Positions 1-8,277 of a DNA stretch of 44,277 nucleotides are shown piece by piece. The translations under genes were made by a program, and so were the position numbers. A model generated the notes under the pieces. It had not been told where the DNA came from, searched no databases, and worked only from the letters and a program-made list of their open reading frames with translations. Origin of the DNA: Bacteroidota bacterium (GTDB taxonomy: Bacteria; Bacteroidota; Bacteroidia; Bacteroidales; JAAUTT01); the NCBI GenBank assembly GCA_021779665.1, contig JAJYAG010000034.1, forward strand, positions 1 to 44,277, given 5' to 3'. Every line of letters begins with the position of its first letter. Positions within the stretch are counted from its first letter, which is position 1.

Positions 1-48
1 ATTTTGGTTGAAAATAATTGTTTCGATTTTGTATCAGAAAAAACAAAA

Positions 49-76
49 AGCCCGTAAATCATAAGATTTACGAGCT
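49..76 (-). terminator. Rho-independent terminator after tRNA-Pro
   Basis: A 12-bp stem (49-60 with 65-76) has a 4-nt loop. Read on the minus strand it is followed by a T-rich tract (48-35). The single imperfect pair is G-U on the minus-strand RNA but A-C on the plus-strand RNA, which favours minus-strand use, that is, for the tRNA. Bases 1-48 hold nothing else that I can recognise. Confidence 0.8.
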
Positions 77-102
77 TTTGTTTTGGGTTGTTACCCATTT
101 TG

Positions 103-176
103 TCGGGGTGAACCGACTCGAACGGTCGACCACTTGCACCCCATGCAAGTACGCTAGCCAACTGCGCCACACCCCG
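103..176 (-). tRNA. tRNA-Pro (anticodon GGG)
   Basis: The 74-nt cloverleaf folds cleanly on the minus strand. The 7-bp acceptor CGGGGTG/CACCCCG is fully paired and followed by discriminator A. The anticodon stem CTTGC/GCAAG encloses loop ATGGGGT, so the anticodon is GGG (plus positions 140-142). The T arm is GACCG-TTCGAGT-CGGTT. Starting with C1-G72 is typical of bacterial tRNA-Pro. CCA is not encoded (the genome reads ACA at the end). The gene stands alone, with its own promoter upstream and terminator downstream, divergent from trxB. Confidence 0.95.
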
Positions 177-211
177 ATTTGCTTTTAAAACTTAAATTTC
201 TAAAAGCCCTG

Positions 212-242
212 CAAAAATAATCATCTGTTGCAATTCTGCAAA
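212..242 (-). promoter_or_regulatory. Bacteroidota-type promoter of tRNA-Pro
   Basis: On the minus strand, TTTG (242-239) is followed by a 19-nt spacer and TATTTTTG (219-212). This matches the Bacteroidota housekeeping sigma consensus TTTG / TAnnTTTG exactly. Transcription should start near position 205, about 30 nt before the mature tRNA 5' end. Confidence 0.75.
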
Positions 243-310
243 ATTTTCATGATTTTTATATTGGCATAAATATTGGCATTGACTGTCGCAAATAAAAATA
301 ATCAAAGAAT

Positions 311-1309
311 ATGAGCTTATTTAAACCATTGGAGAATCTGGAATCGAAAAGCCCTTCTGCAAAACCTGAAGGCGAAGCCGAACATGTAAAGTGTTTAATT
401 CTTGGCTCCGGTCCTGCCGGATATACTGCAGCTATATATGCTGCACGTGCCAATTTGTCACCAGTTATGTACGAAGGTCTGCAACCGGGCGGTCAGCTTA
501 CTACTACCACCGAGGTTGAAAACTTTCCAGGATATCCCAATGGTATTACCGGTCCCGAGATGATGGAAGATCTTAAGAAACAGGCTACCCGATTCGGAGC
601 CGATATTCGTTTTGGATATGCAACTTCTGTCGATTTTTCAGGATTGCCTCATAAAGTTATAGTGGACGAAAAGAAAATCCTCACTGCCGATTCTGTTATC
701 ATTGCAACAGGAGCTACTGCAAAATATCTGGGACTGCCTTCCGAAGAGAAATTCAAAGGATTTGGCGTTTCTGCATGCGCTACCTGCGATGGATTTTTCT
801 ACCGCGGAAAAGTGGTTGCCGTAGTAGGGGGTGGTGATACTGCCGCTGAGGAGGCTACCTATCTGGCTGGATTATGTAAGAAAGTTTATATGATCGTTCG
901 TAAGGATTATTTAAGAGCATCCAAAGCTATGCAGCATCGCGTTGCAAATACGGCTAACATTGAGGTGCTTTATGGCCATATTACAAAAGAAATTATTGGC
1001 GACGATATGGGTGTTAACGGCGCTATCCTGACTAATGCAGAGGGTAAAGATGTTAAGATTGATATTGATGGGTTCTTTGTAGCTATCGGACACGAGCCAA
1101 ACAGCACCATTTTCCGTCCGTATCTCGAAGCCGATGAAACAGGTTACCTCAAAACAATACCGGGAACAACTAAAACCGATGTTGAAGGGGTGTTCGCATG
1201 TGGCGATGTTCAGGATAAATATTACAGGCAGGCAATTACTGCAGCCGGAACAGGTTGTATGGCTGCTCTGGATGCTGAACGTTACCTGGGCGAAAAGGGC
1301 GCGCATTAG
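311..1309 (+). CDS. trxB: Thioredoxin-disulfide reductase TrxB
   Basis: FAD/NADPH enzyme that reduces thioredoxin in the cytoplasm. It is 332 residues long. The FAD-binding motif GSGPAG is at about 32-37, the redox pair CATC at 156-159, the NADPH motif GGGDTA at 173-178, and the C-terminal FAD motif with GD near 'ACGD'. About 25 residues precede the Rossmann fold, where most TrxB proteins have only a few. No in-frame ATG, GTG or TTG lies close to the fold, so the ATG at 311 is kept and the extension looks real. The gene is monocistronic: it diverges from tRNA-Pro and is followed by a strong hairpin. I am sure of the function and less sure of the role of the extension. Confidence 0.96.
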   Translation: MSLFKPLENLESKSPSAKPEGEAEHVKCLILGSGPAGYTAAIYAARANLSPVMYEGLQPGGQLTTTTEVENFPGYPNGITGPEMMEDLKKQATRFGADIRFGYATSVDFSGLPHKVIVDEKKILTADSVIIATGATAKYLGLPSEEKFKGFGVSACATCDGFFYRGKVVAVVGGGDTAAEEATYLAGLCKKVYMIVRKDYLRASKAMQHRVANTANIEVLYGHITKEIIGDDMGVNGAILTNAEGKDVKIDIDGFFVAIGHEPNSTIFRPYLEADETGYLKTIPGTTKTDVEGVFACGDVQDKYYRQAITAAGTGCMAALDAERYLGEKGAH

Positions 1310-1328
1310 TTTTTAATTTGTAACCTTT

Positions 1329-1372
1329 AAGAATGGCGTAATGTCTGATAAGATGTTACGCCATTCTTATTT
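1329..1372 (+). terminator. Terminator after trxB
   Basis: A perfect 13-bp inverted repeat (1329-1341 with 1356-1368) has a 14-nt loop, is followed by ATTTT, and lies 20 nt after the trxB stop codon. Confidence 0.75.
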
Positions 1373-1503
1373 TAGAAGGTTTATTTGCTTGTTTACCGGT
1401 GTATTTATTGGTTTACCCGATTTCACCATTCTGCTAAAATATTTTGAAGTAACTTTATAAAGCCAGGCGATAAATTACGTTATTGATATACATATAAATT
1501 GAA

Positions 1504-2706
1504 ATGAAAGAAGTTAACAGGTTTTTGTGGGCCATCTCTGGCCATCAGAGAGATATAATTCAGGAAACCAAAGTAGATAGTTACAGGGCTACAGTTGTTG
1601 GAGCAATTTTGTTAATGGTTGGTATTTATGCCACACTTGCGTGGACTTTCTTTTTCTCTACTGTAATGGAGAGCACATTGCTAGCTTTAATATGCGGATT
1701 GTTTGCAGGCTTTTTTATTTTACTTTTCGACAGGGCGCTTATTTGTTCCATTTCTTATGGGAAGAAGAATTTTTGGGCATTGAGCTTTCGTTTTACTTTG
1801 GCACTCATATTAGGTATTTTCCTTTCCCAGCCCATTATTTTGAAATTATATGAACCGGATATTAAAAGAGAAGCTGCTATTTTGGTCGATAGAAAGAATC
1901 AGGAACGAAAAAAGGAGATAGAACAGCTTTATGGCAGGGAAATATCGGACCTGCAGGCTCGCAAAAAGCAAATAAACGATGCTATCAGCAATAAGCAGGA
2001 GCAACTTTTAATTAACGAAGATGCTTTTAAGAAAGAAATGGATGGCAGCGGTGGAACCGGACGTTGGGGTTATCATACCGTTTCACAAAAGAAGGAAAGT
2101 ATTTACAAAAAGGATCTTGCTGAACTTGAAGAACTGAAAAACCAGACTCAACCGGAATTAAAAACTATTGACACACGCCTGGATACTATTCAGGCTGATA
2201 TTAACCGGCAACTGTTATCGTTTGTGAGTGCCACTCAGAACCAGGGTTTTCTTATACAGGCCGAAGCGCTTCAATCGTTGCTTAAAAGTGACAAAACAAA
2301 TACGCTTGTAAGCCGGTATTACCTGTTGATGGTTATTCTGACGCTTATTGAGTTATCTGCTCTTATTTCCAAACTAATTCTGGAAACAGGAAGCTATGGC
2401 CGAAAAGTCGATTACTATATAGACAAGGAGAAAAAGGAAATTGATGCTGATAAGGAATTATTTACCAATAAGATTGATAATTACCGGTCACTTACCCTTG
2501 AAAGGGAAACAAGTGTGATTAAGGAATTTTTCGAAAAGACCAACTCTGTAAGACAGGGAAAAATGGACGATATCATCAGAACCTGGCAGGAAGACAGCCA
2601 TCAAACTTACAGTAATACCTGGGGAATTATGCAGAATAAGCTGTTTATTCATAATCCTGAGAAAGTTGAAATTGCACCGAATGAAGACTTGGAAAATAAG
2701 AACTGA
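1504..2706 (+). CDS. DUF4407 family membrane protein
   Basis: A 400-residue inner-membrane protein. Three hydrophobic segments lie near residues 29-51, 57-76 and 91-110 and a fourth near 271-291. Between the third and fourth is a charged, probably coiled-coil region (about 120-235) with a Gly-rich stretch GSGGTGRWGY (181-190). The layout of three helices, a long coiled coil, then one helix, and the early FDRA motif fit the DUF4407 family, whose biochemical role is not known. The C-terminal 110 residues are charged and probably cytoplasmic. The gene stands alone between two hairpins, so the context gives no hint of function. Confidence 0.8.
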   Translation: MKEVNRFLWAISGHQRDIIQETKVDSYRATVVGAILLMVGIYATLAWTFFFSTVMESTLLALICGLFAGFFILLFDRALICSISYGKKNFWALSFRFTLALILGIFLSQPIILKLYEPDIKREAAILVDRKNQERKKEIEQLYGREISDLQARKKQINDAISNKQEQLLINEDAFKKEMDGSGGTGRWGYHTVSQKKESIYKKDLAELEELKNQTQPELKTIDTRLDTIQADINRQLLSFVSATQNQGFLIQAEALQSLLKSDKTNTLVSRYYLLMVILTLIELSALISKLILETGSYGRKVDYYIDKEKKEIDADKELFTNKIDNYRSLTLERETSVIKEFFEKTNSVRQGKMDDIIRTWQEDSHQTYSNTWGIMQNKLFIHNPEKVEIAPNEDLENKN

Positions 2707-2713
2707 TAAAAAG

Positions 2714-2749
2714 AAGCCAGCAATCAGTCTTAATCCTCATTGCTGGCTT
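2714..2749. terminator. Bidirectional terminator between convergent genes
   Basis: A perfect 11-bp inverted repeat (2714-2724 with 2739-2749) with a 14-nt loop lies between the converging DUF4407 and PKD genes. T-rich tracts follow on both strands, denser on the minus strand. Confidence 0.7.
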
Positions 2750-2772
2750 GGTTAACTTCTTTTAAGCAATTA

Positions 2773-5700
2773 TCATCTCAACAATAGAATAGTTCCGGTT
2801 TTGGTTTCTATTCTTCCGTCAAATGTTTCAATTTTGATGGTATACACATATGAGTCAACCGGTTGTGGTTTCCCCTGGTAGGTACCGTCCCATCCACGGG
2901 AGGTGTCGGTACTCGAAAATACCATATTGCCCCATCTGTTATAGATTTTAAATTCGAGCAACTGCTTTATATTGTATCCCTGAACTTTGAAAATATTATT
3001 CGGCTCGGCGCCCGATGGTGTGAAAGCTGAAGGAACATCAAATGCTTTTTCGCCTTCCTTAATGCTTATGTTAATAACAGTATCAATTGTAAAGCAATTG
3101 TTTTTGTCTTTTACCTGCAGGTTATACGATGTGTTCAGTCGGGCTGTCGAAACAGGATCGGGACATTCAGCACATGAAAGAAAATCTGCCGGCGACCACT
3201 TTATTTTAGCTCCTTCCTCAGTATTTACTTTTAATTGAATGGGTCTTCCTGCAACAAATGTTCCCGACTCAGCTTCAATTTCAAGTACCGGTTTTTTCTG
3301 AACAGTAATTTCTATAGAATCTTTCTTAAAGCATTGCGAAACGGGTTCAGTCGCAAAAACTATGTACTTAATTGATTCTGTAGCATTGGAAATAGGGTCC
3401 GGGGTAGCCGGAGAGCTTAAATAAGTTGTCGGCTCCCATCTTACGGTATGGTTACTCAATGCTTTTAGAGATGCATTTCCTCCGAAACAGATGGTTGTAT
3501 CGTTGCTTACGGATAACGTAGGGAATCTGCTCACAACTATGTATTGTTCGGTAGTGTCTTTGCAACCCTGTAACCCGGAAGTAGCAAGAGTTACTTTGTA
3601 AATTCCGGGGGCAAAAAGATGCGTTGGCGATTGAGTTGTGGATGTGTTTCCATCACCGAAATTCCAGTTGTAAGTTGTTGCTCCCAACGACGAATTCTGG
3701 AAAGAAATAGTAGTTCCTTCACAAACCGAAGTGTCAGCCACGTTTATGCCAGCTGTAACTTCATAGATATGAATTGTTTCTTCAACCGGGGGAGGGATAC
3801 ATTTTCCATTATCGCCAAATAAAATAAGCTTGGCTGTTTTGTTACCTACCGAAGTATATCTGTGTTTAACCGGATTGGCTTTTGAAAGATTTCCATCGCC
3901 AAGGTCCCACTCAAAGCTGTAAACATTTGCAGTGTCGTTGGATAAGGTATAGGTTATTTCGTCACCCTGACAAGCTTCCTTAGGAGTCACTGCAAAGTGT
4001 CCAGTTGGTCCTGTAATTTTTATCTGTCTGCTAAAAGTATCCAAACATCCAAAGGTTGTCTGGATTTCAAGTGTGGCAGTATAAGTTCCTGGTTCTGTGT
4101 AGTTGTAATAGGTTTTTTCCAGATACCCGGATGAGGTATTGTCGCGATGACCATAATACCATTTGCCACTCGAAACAGTTTTGCTTCCTCCAACATGGGT
4201 CAATGTATCCATTCGCGGATAGCAATTAAAAACGGTGTCGGAAGCTGTAAAGCGAGCATCTGCTTTCTGAACCTGAATATAGCTGTTGTACTTTGATTCT
4301 TCGGAACAGCCAAATTTGTAAACTTTCAGACTTACGTCGAAGCTGCCACTGTCGGCATATATAAACTTGGTGGGCTTTTCAACTGACCTTACTATTTTAC
4401 CATTTCCGAAGTCCCATATTGCGCTGTCGGGATCAGGATATTCAAGGAGGAATTGAACTTCACTTCCGGCGCAAACCTGAGTTGAAGTTATAGCACTAAA
4501 ACTTGCAGTAGGAACGGCCGTCGAAATTTTCTTTTCAAATTTTGCTTTGCAGCCAAAGTCATCGGTTACATTTAAGGTCACCAGATATTCTCCCGGGAGC
4601 CCAAATGTATTATTCACGGTGTTTGCTTTTGATGTATAATTTAAAGTATTACCATCACTAAAATCCCACTCCCAGTATATTAACGGATGAACATCGGGAG
4701 TTGAAGTGTCGGTAAAGGTAACGGGTAATGGAGAACATCCTTCTGTGCGGTTTGCTGTAAATCCTGTAACTGGCTTATAAACTCTGATAGGCTTTGAAAT
4801 TGAATCCACGCAACCATCTTCGTAAAAAGCATAGAGCTTAACCTGAAAGTTTCCACCGTTTGCAAAACTGTGCGATACTGAATCTTTATGCGTACGTATC
4901 ATTTGAGAGTTGTCTCCAAAGTTCCAGAGATACTTTTCAGTACACGAATTATGAATTGTATGAGAGAGTTTGCTGTTGAAATATACAACATCGCCTGCAC
5001 AAACTTCAGATTTAAGATTGAACGCTGGCTGATGGTTCCTAACTTTTACAGCACGGGTTACAGTATCGGAACAAGCTCCGTTAAAAGTTATAAATTTTAC
5101 GGTATAGTCACCTTCTGCCGAATAGAAGTGCGTAAGTTGCAGGTTAGCCGTATTACTGCTTTCGTCTCCAAAGTCCCATTTAAACGATGTTGCTCCCTGG
5201 GCAGCAGCTTTAAATGTTATAGCCCGTGTCAGGTTACAGGTGGTGCTATAGTTGAAATCGCCAACAGGACCATCATTTTTAACTGCATCGGGTTTTTCTG
5301 TTTCCGAGAAGCAACCATTGCTTTCTGCTATTAATTTAACAGGCAGAGAACCAAAATCTGTTTTCATAAATAATGATGGATTCTGGACCTCGGGGCAAAC
5401 AGGAACACCTTTTCCGCCGATGGAGTAATGCCAACGGTTGGCACCTGCCGGTGAAAGGTTTGTAAATTCAATTTTTTGAGACGAACAGATAATGGTGTTA
5501 TTTACACTGAAATCCGGAGTAACCGTATTTCCAACTTTAATGGTTACAATATAAGATTCATCAATACATCCTTCGCTTGTTTCTGCAATTAATTTGGCTT
5601 CATAAATTCCTGGTGTATTATATATGTGCGATGGATTTGTGGATTCGGTGCCATCGCCAAATTTCCAGGTTCTCTTTGAAATGGGGTCTGTACTTTGGCT

Positions 5701-7125
5701 TATATCTGTAAAGTTTACAGTGAGAGGAGCACATCCCTGAGCTGTTGAAACAGTAAATAAAGCCGTAGGCTGATGAACAATAAAATCCTTTTCGGTACTG
5801 TCCTGACAACCATTGGCTGTTGTTACAGTAAGCTTAACCGGATAATTAAAAGCCTCGTGAATTACATACTGGTCTTTATCTGCTGGCTGGGTATAAGTTT
5901 TAACAACATCTTTGGTGTTTGCAACTGAGGCATCATGAAATGTCCATTTGTAAGAGGTACTGTTTGCCGACGATTGATTGGAAAAGGAGACTGTTGATGA
6001 AGCATTACACGATTTGTCGGGCGAAATGTTGAATGCTGCAGTTGCTTTTTCAACAGTGATATTCCATGAAACTGTATCAGCGCAGGAGCCCCCCGGAGCT
6101 GCTATCAGCTTAACTTTATAATTTCCGGCATTGTAATAACTATGTTTTCCGGTTGATGATTCGGAAGTTGAGTTGTCGCCAAAATCCCAAAGAATATTTG
6201 TGCTTCCTGCGGTCTGACTTGAAAAGTCTATTTCACCGGCACATACAATATTATTATTGGCAATACTTTTTGATCCTTGTTTCAGTGTACCTAATGCTTT
6301 CACCTCTCCAATAACTATCGAGGTGCCGTCTAATGTGTTGGAGCATCCATAGCTTGAATTGACAGTTAGCTTAACATTATAGGTTTTAAAAGCACTATAT
6401 GTGTTTGACGGACTCTGTAATGTTGAGGTTTTTCCATCTCCAAAATCCCAGCTGTAAGTAAGAGTGCCTCCCCCTGTTGAGCTATTTGTAAATTTAATTG
6501 TGGCAGGTACAACACAAGCCGTTGAAGGTGTTGCAACAAAACTTACAGATGGTTTTTCTACCAGGTCGATTAATTTAATACTATCTCTTATGGATTTACA
6601 ACCATTAGCGTCCGTAACTTCCAGATAAACATCATACTTTCCGGCAGAGGTATAGGGAACCATGGGGCTTAAATCTGAACTTACAACACCATTCCGGAAA
6701 TCCCAGTTTCGTTTCGTTATATTGGCACTCCCGGCAACAGATGCATCGGTGAAGGTTATATTCATTGGTACACAACCTTTTGAAGATGGGCTGACTGTGA
6801 AGTTTGCTTTAGGATTTTTAAACACAGTTATGTTTACCTTAGAGGTACTGGTTTGGGTTCCGTTTGAAACTGTTAGTGATGCCTCTACCGTTCCAGACGC
6901 GGTATAATAAGCTACCGGATCCTTCTCAGTCGATTCATTACCATTGCCAAAAACCCATTTGTAAGTCAACGTACCCGTTCCGGTACTATTGTTTTTAAAA
7001 GTTACCTTGAGTGGTGAACATCCTTTATCAACGTCGACAGTAAAACTAGCAGTAACTTGAGCAGTGGAATTGGAGAAAAACAGTAAGGCCAGCCAGCATG
7101 TCAGGAGTGTTTTTATAGTCTTCAT
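2773..7125 (-). CDS. Giant PKD-repeat surface protein with T9SS type B sorting domain
   Basis: A 1450-residue exported protein. The signal peptide (residues 1-22) ends NSTAQ. I count about 14 PKD-like repeats from residue 25 to about 1190, most with a WDFGDG-type core; the seventh (HYSIGG core) and twelfth (KWYYGH core) are degenerate. Most repeats start with a Cys near their first strand and end in a Gly-Cys pair, which suggests a disulfide in each module. Two further beta-rich modules follow (TLSVSNDTTICFGG... and PVLEIEAESG...). The last 90 residues, from FDVPSAFTPSG through IYNRWG to GTILLLR, are a CHU_C/gliding-motility-type sorting domain. By family knowledge, PorP/SprF-type proteins help secrete or anchor such cargo, and a porP/sprF-ompA operon lies divergently 141 bp away. 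It is probably an adhesin or structural surface filament; the ligand is unknown. Confidence 0.93.
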   Translation of the reverse strand: MKTIKTLLTCWLALLFFSNSTAQVTASFTVDVDKGCSPLKVTFKNNSTGTGTLTYKWVFGNGNESTEKDPVAYYTASGTVEASLTVSNGTQTSTSKVNITVFKNPKANFTVSPSSKGCVPMNITFTDASVAGSANITKRNWDFRNGVVSSDLSPMVPYTSAGKYDVYLEVTDANGCKSIRDSIKLIDLVEKPSVSFVATPSTACVVPATIKFTNSSTGGGTLTYSWDFGDGKTSTLQSPSNTYSAFKTYNVKLTVNSSYGCSNTLDGTSIVIGEVKALGTLKQGSKSIANNNIVCAGEIDFSSQTAGSTNILWDFGDNSTSESSTGKHSYYNAGNYKVKLIAAPGGSCADTVSWNITVEKATAAFNISPDKSCNASSTVSFSNQSSANSTSYKWTFHDASVANTKDVVKTYTQPADKDQYVIHEAFNYPVKLTVTTANGCQDSTEKDFIVHQPTALFTVSTAQGCAPLTVNFTDISQSTDPISKRTWKFGDGTESTNPSHIYNTPGIYEAKLIAETSEGCIDESYIVTIKVGNTVTPDFSVNNTIICSSQKIEFTNLSPAGANRWHYSIGGKGVPVCPEVQNPSLFMKTDFGSLPVKLIAESNGCFSETEKPDAVKNDGPVGDFNYSTTCNLTRAITFKAAAQGATSFKWDFGDESSNTANLQLTHFYSAEGDYTVKFITFNGACSDTVTRAVKVRNHQPAFNLKSEVCAGDVVYFNSKLSHTIHNSCTEKYLWNFGDNSQMIRTHKDSVSHSFANGGNFQVKLYAFYEDGCVDSISKPIRVYKPVTGFTANRTEGCSPLPVTFTDTSTPDVHPLIYWEWDFSDGNTLNYTSKANTVNNTFGLPGEYLVTLNVTDDFGCKAKFEKKISTAVPTASFSAITSTQVCAGSEVQFLLEYPDPDSAIWDFGNGKIVRSVEKPTKFIYADSGSFDVSLKVYKFGCSEESKYNSYIQVQKADARFTASDTVFNCYPRMDTLTHVGGSKTVSSGKWYYGHRDNTSSGYLEKTYYNYTEPGTYTATLEIQTTFGCLDTFSRQIKITGPTGHFAVTPKEACQGDEITYTLSNDTANVYSFEWDLGDGNLSKANPVKHRYTSVGNKTAKLILFGDNGKCIPPPVEETIHIYEVTAGINVADTSVCEGTTISFQNSSLGATTYNWNFGDGNTSTTQSPTHLFAPGIYKVTLATSGLQGCKDTTEQYIVVSRFPTLSVSNDTTICFGGNASLKALSNHTVRWEPTTYLSSPATPDPISNATESIKYIVFATEPVSQCFKKDSIEITVQKKPVLEIEAESGTFVAGRPIQLKVNTEEGAKIKWSPADFLSCAECPDPVSTARLNTSYNLQVKDKNNCFTIDTVINISIKEGEKAFDVPSAFTPSGAEPNNIFKVQGYNIKQLLEFKIYNRWGNMVFSSTDTSRGWDGTYQGKPQPVDSYVYTIKIETFDGRIETKTGTILLLR

Positions 7126-7266
7126 TCAAAAAAAATGTTTGGATGAAAATTAGGTTTTGTTATACGAATAATTAAAAAAAAGCCTGTATTGCATTGAAAT
7201 CAAAAATTTTTTGTAACAAACTAATTTATTTACGTATACTATCGAAAATCAAAAAAGTTAGCGAAA

Positions 7267-8277
7267 TTGCAAACTTTAAAAACAATACTACTGTCAAGCC
7301 TGATTTTTACCGTGGGTAGCCTCCATGCTCAGGACATCCATTTTAGCCAGTTTTATAATCTTCCAATGCTTATAAATCCGGCTTCTACTGGGAATTTTGA
7401 TGGCGACTGGCAGGCATCTGCCGGCTATAGAAATCAATGGAAAGCTATAGCTCAGCCATACCGTACTCTGGCAGGATCATACGAGAGACAATTCTATATT
7501 AAAAGTCACCACATCAGTGGCGGCCTTTTTATATTGAACGACAACTCGGGTAATATTGCCCTTAAGTCGAACCAGTTTGTATTATCAGGTGCCTACCACC
7601 GCACAATTTATAATCATAAATTGCATGGAGGTATTCAGGTTGGTTATGTGCATAAAAGTGTTGATTACGGAAGTAATACCTTCCCCGATCAATGGGATCC
7701 CAACCTCGGTTATTATAATCCAGCCCTGAGCACCGGAGTTGAGAACGGCGACAGACTTTCGTATCTGGATGTCAATTTTGGATTGATGTGGCAGAAGAAG
7801 TTTGGGAAGTTTCTGCCCGAAGGCGGTTTTTCGTTATACCATATTAATAATCCCAAAGAAAGTTTCTATGATGCCGACGTTCGTCTTCCCATGAAAATGG
7901 CTTTTAATGGAGCTGTTAAATATGATGTATCATCCAGTTTTTTTGTAACCCCGCGGCTTCTATTATTAAATCAGAAGAAGGCTAAGGATTATATTTTCGG
8001 AGCAAATGCAGGAGTAACCATTTCTCCAAATGCATCGGGCGTTCGTGAAGCTGGAGCTGGCTTGTTCTTACGTAATACGCTGGCCAGCAATACCGACGCG
8101 GTAATTGTAAATGTCAGCGCTCTTGTGAGAAATATTCAGATTGGTATAAGTTACGACTTGAATATTTCCTCTCTTAAAGCATATTCAAATAGTAGGGGAG
8201 CCTTTGAAATAACTTTGATTTATCGTAGTTTAAGTACAATATTAAATACATTCACCATTCCCTGTGAAAGATATTAA
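7267..8277 (+). CDS. PorP/SprF family type IX secretion membrane protein
   Basis: A 336-residue outer-membrane beta-barrel protein. The signal peptide ends VGSLHAQ and the mature part begins DIHFSQFYNLPMLINPASTG, the hallmark opening of the PorP/SprF family. In gliding and T9SS systems these proteins work with large CHU_C-type cargo at the outer membrane. The start is TTG at 7267. No in-frame ATG or GTG precedes the signal peptide, and the next Met (residue 34) would delete it. The 3' end overlaps the following TPR/PD40/OmpA gene by 14 nt, so the two are co-translated. The divergent PKD gene is the obvious cargo candidate; that link is inferred from position. Confidence 0.93.
   Translation: MQTLKTILLSSLIFTVGSLHAQDIHFSQFYNLPMLINPASTGNFDGDWQASAGYRNQWKAIAQPYRTLAGSYERQFYIKSHHISGGLFILNDNSGNIALKSNQFVLSGAYHRTIYNHKLHGGIQVGYVHKSVDYGSNTFPDQWDPNLGYYNPALSTGVENGDRLSYLDVNFGLMWQKKFGKFLPEGGFSLYHINNPKESFYDADVRLPMKMAFNGAVKYDVSSSFFVTPRLLLLNQKKAKDYIFGANAGVTISPNASGVREAGAGLFLRNTLASNTDAVIVNVSALVRNIQIGISYDLNISSLKAYSNSRGAFEITLIYRSLSTILNTFTIPCERY

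Noticed and set aside
256-453. 65-codon minus-strand open frame overlapping the trxB start
   Set aside because: It covers the trxB N terminus and promoter region and shows no protein-like features.
4888-5334. 148-codon plus-strand open frame inside the PKD gene
   Set aside because: It is antisense to a clear coding region, has no family resemblance, and its open length follows from the codon pattern of the PKD repeats.
2773-7125. Repeats of the PKD gene as a possible DNA repeat array or CRISPR
   Set aside because: The repeats are divergent at the DNA level, about 240 bp long and in a single open frame; they are protein repeats.
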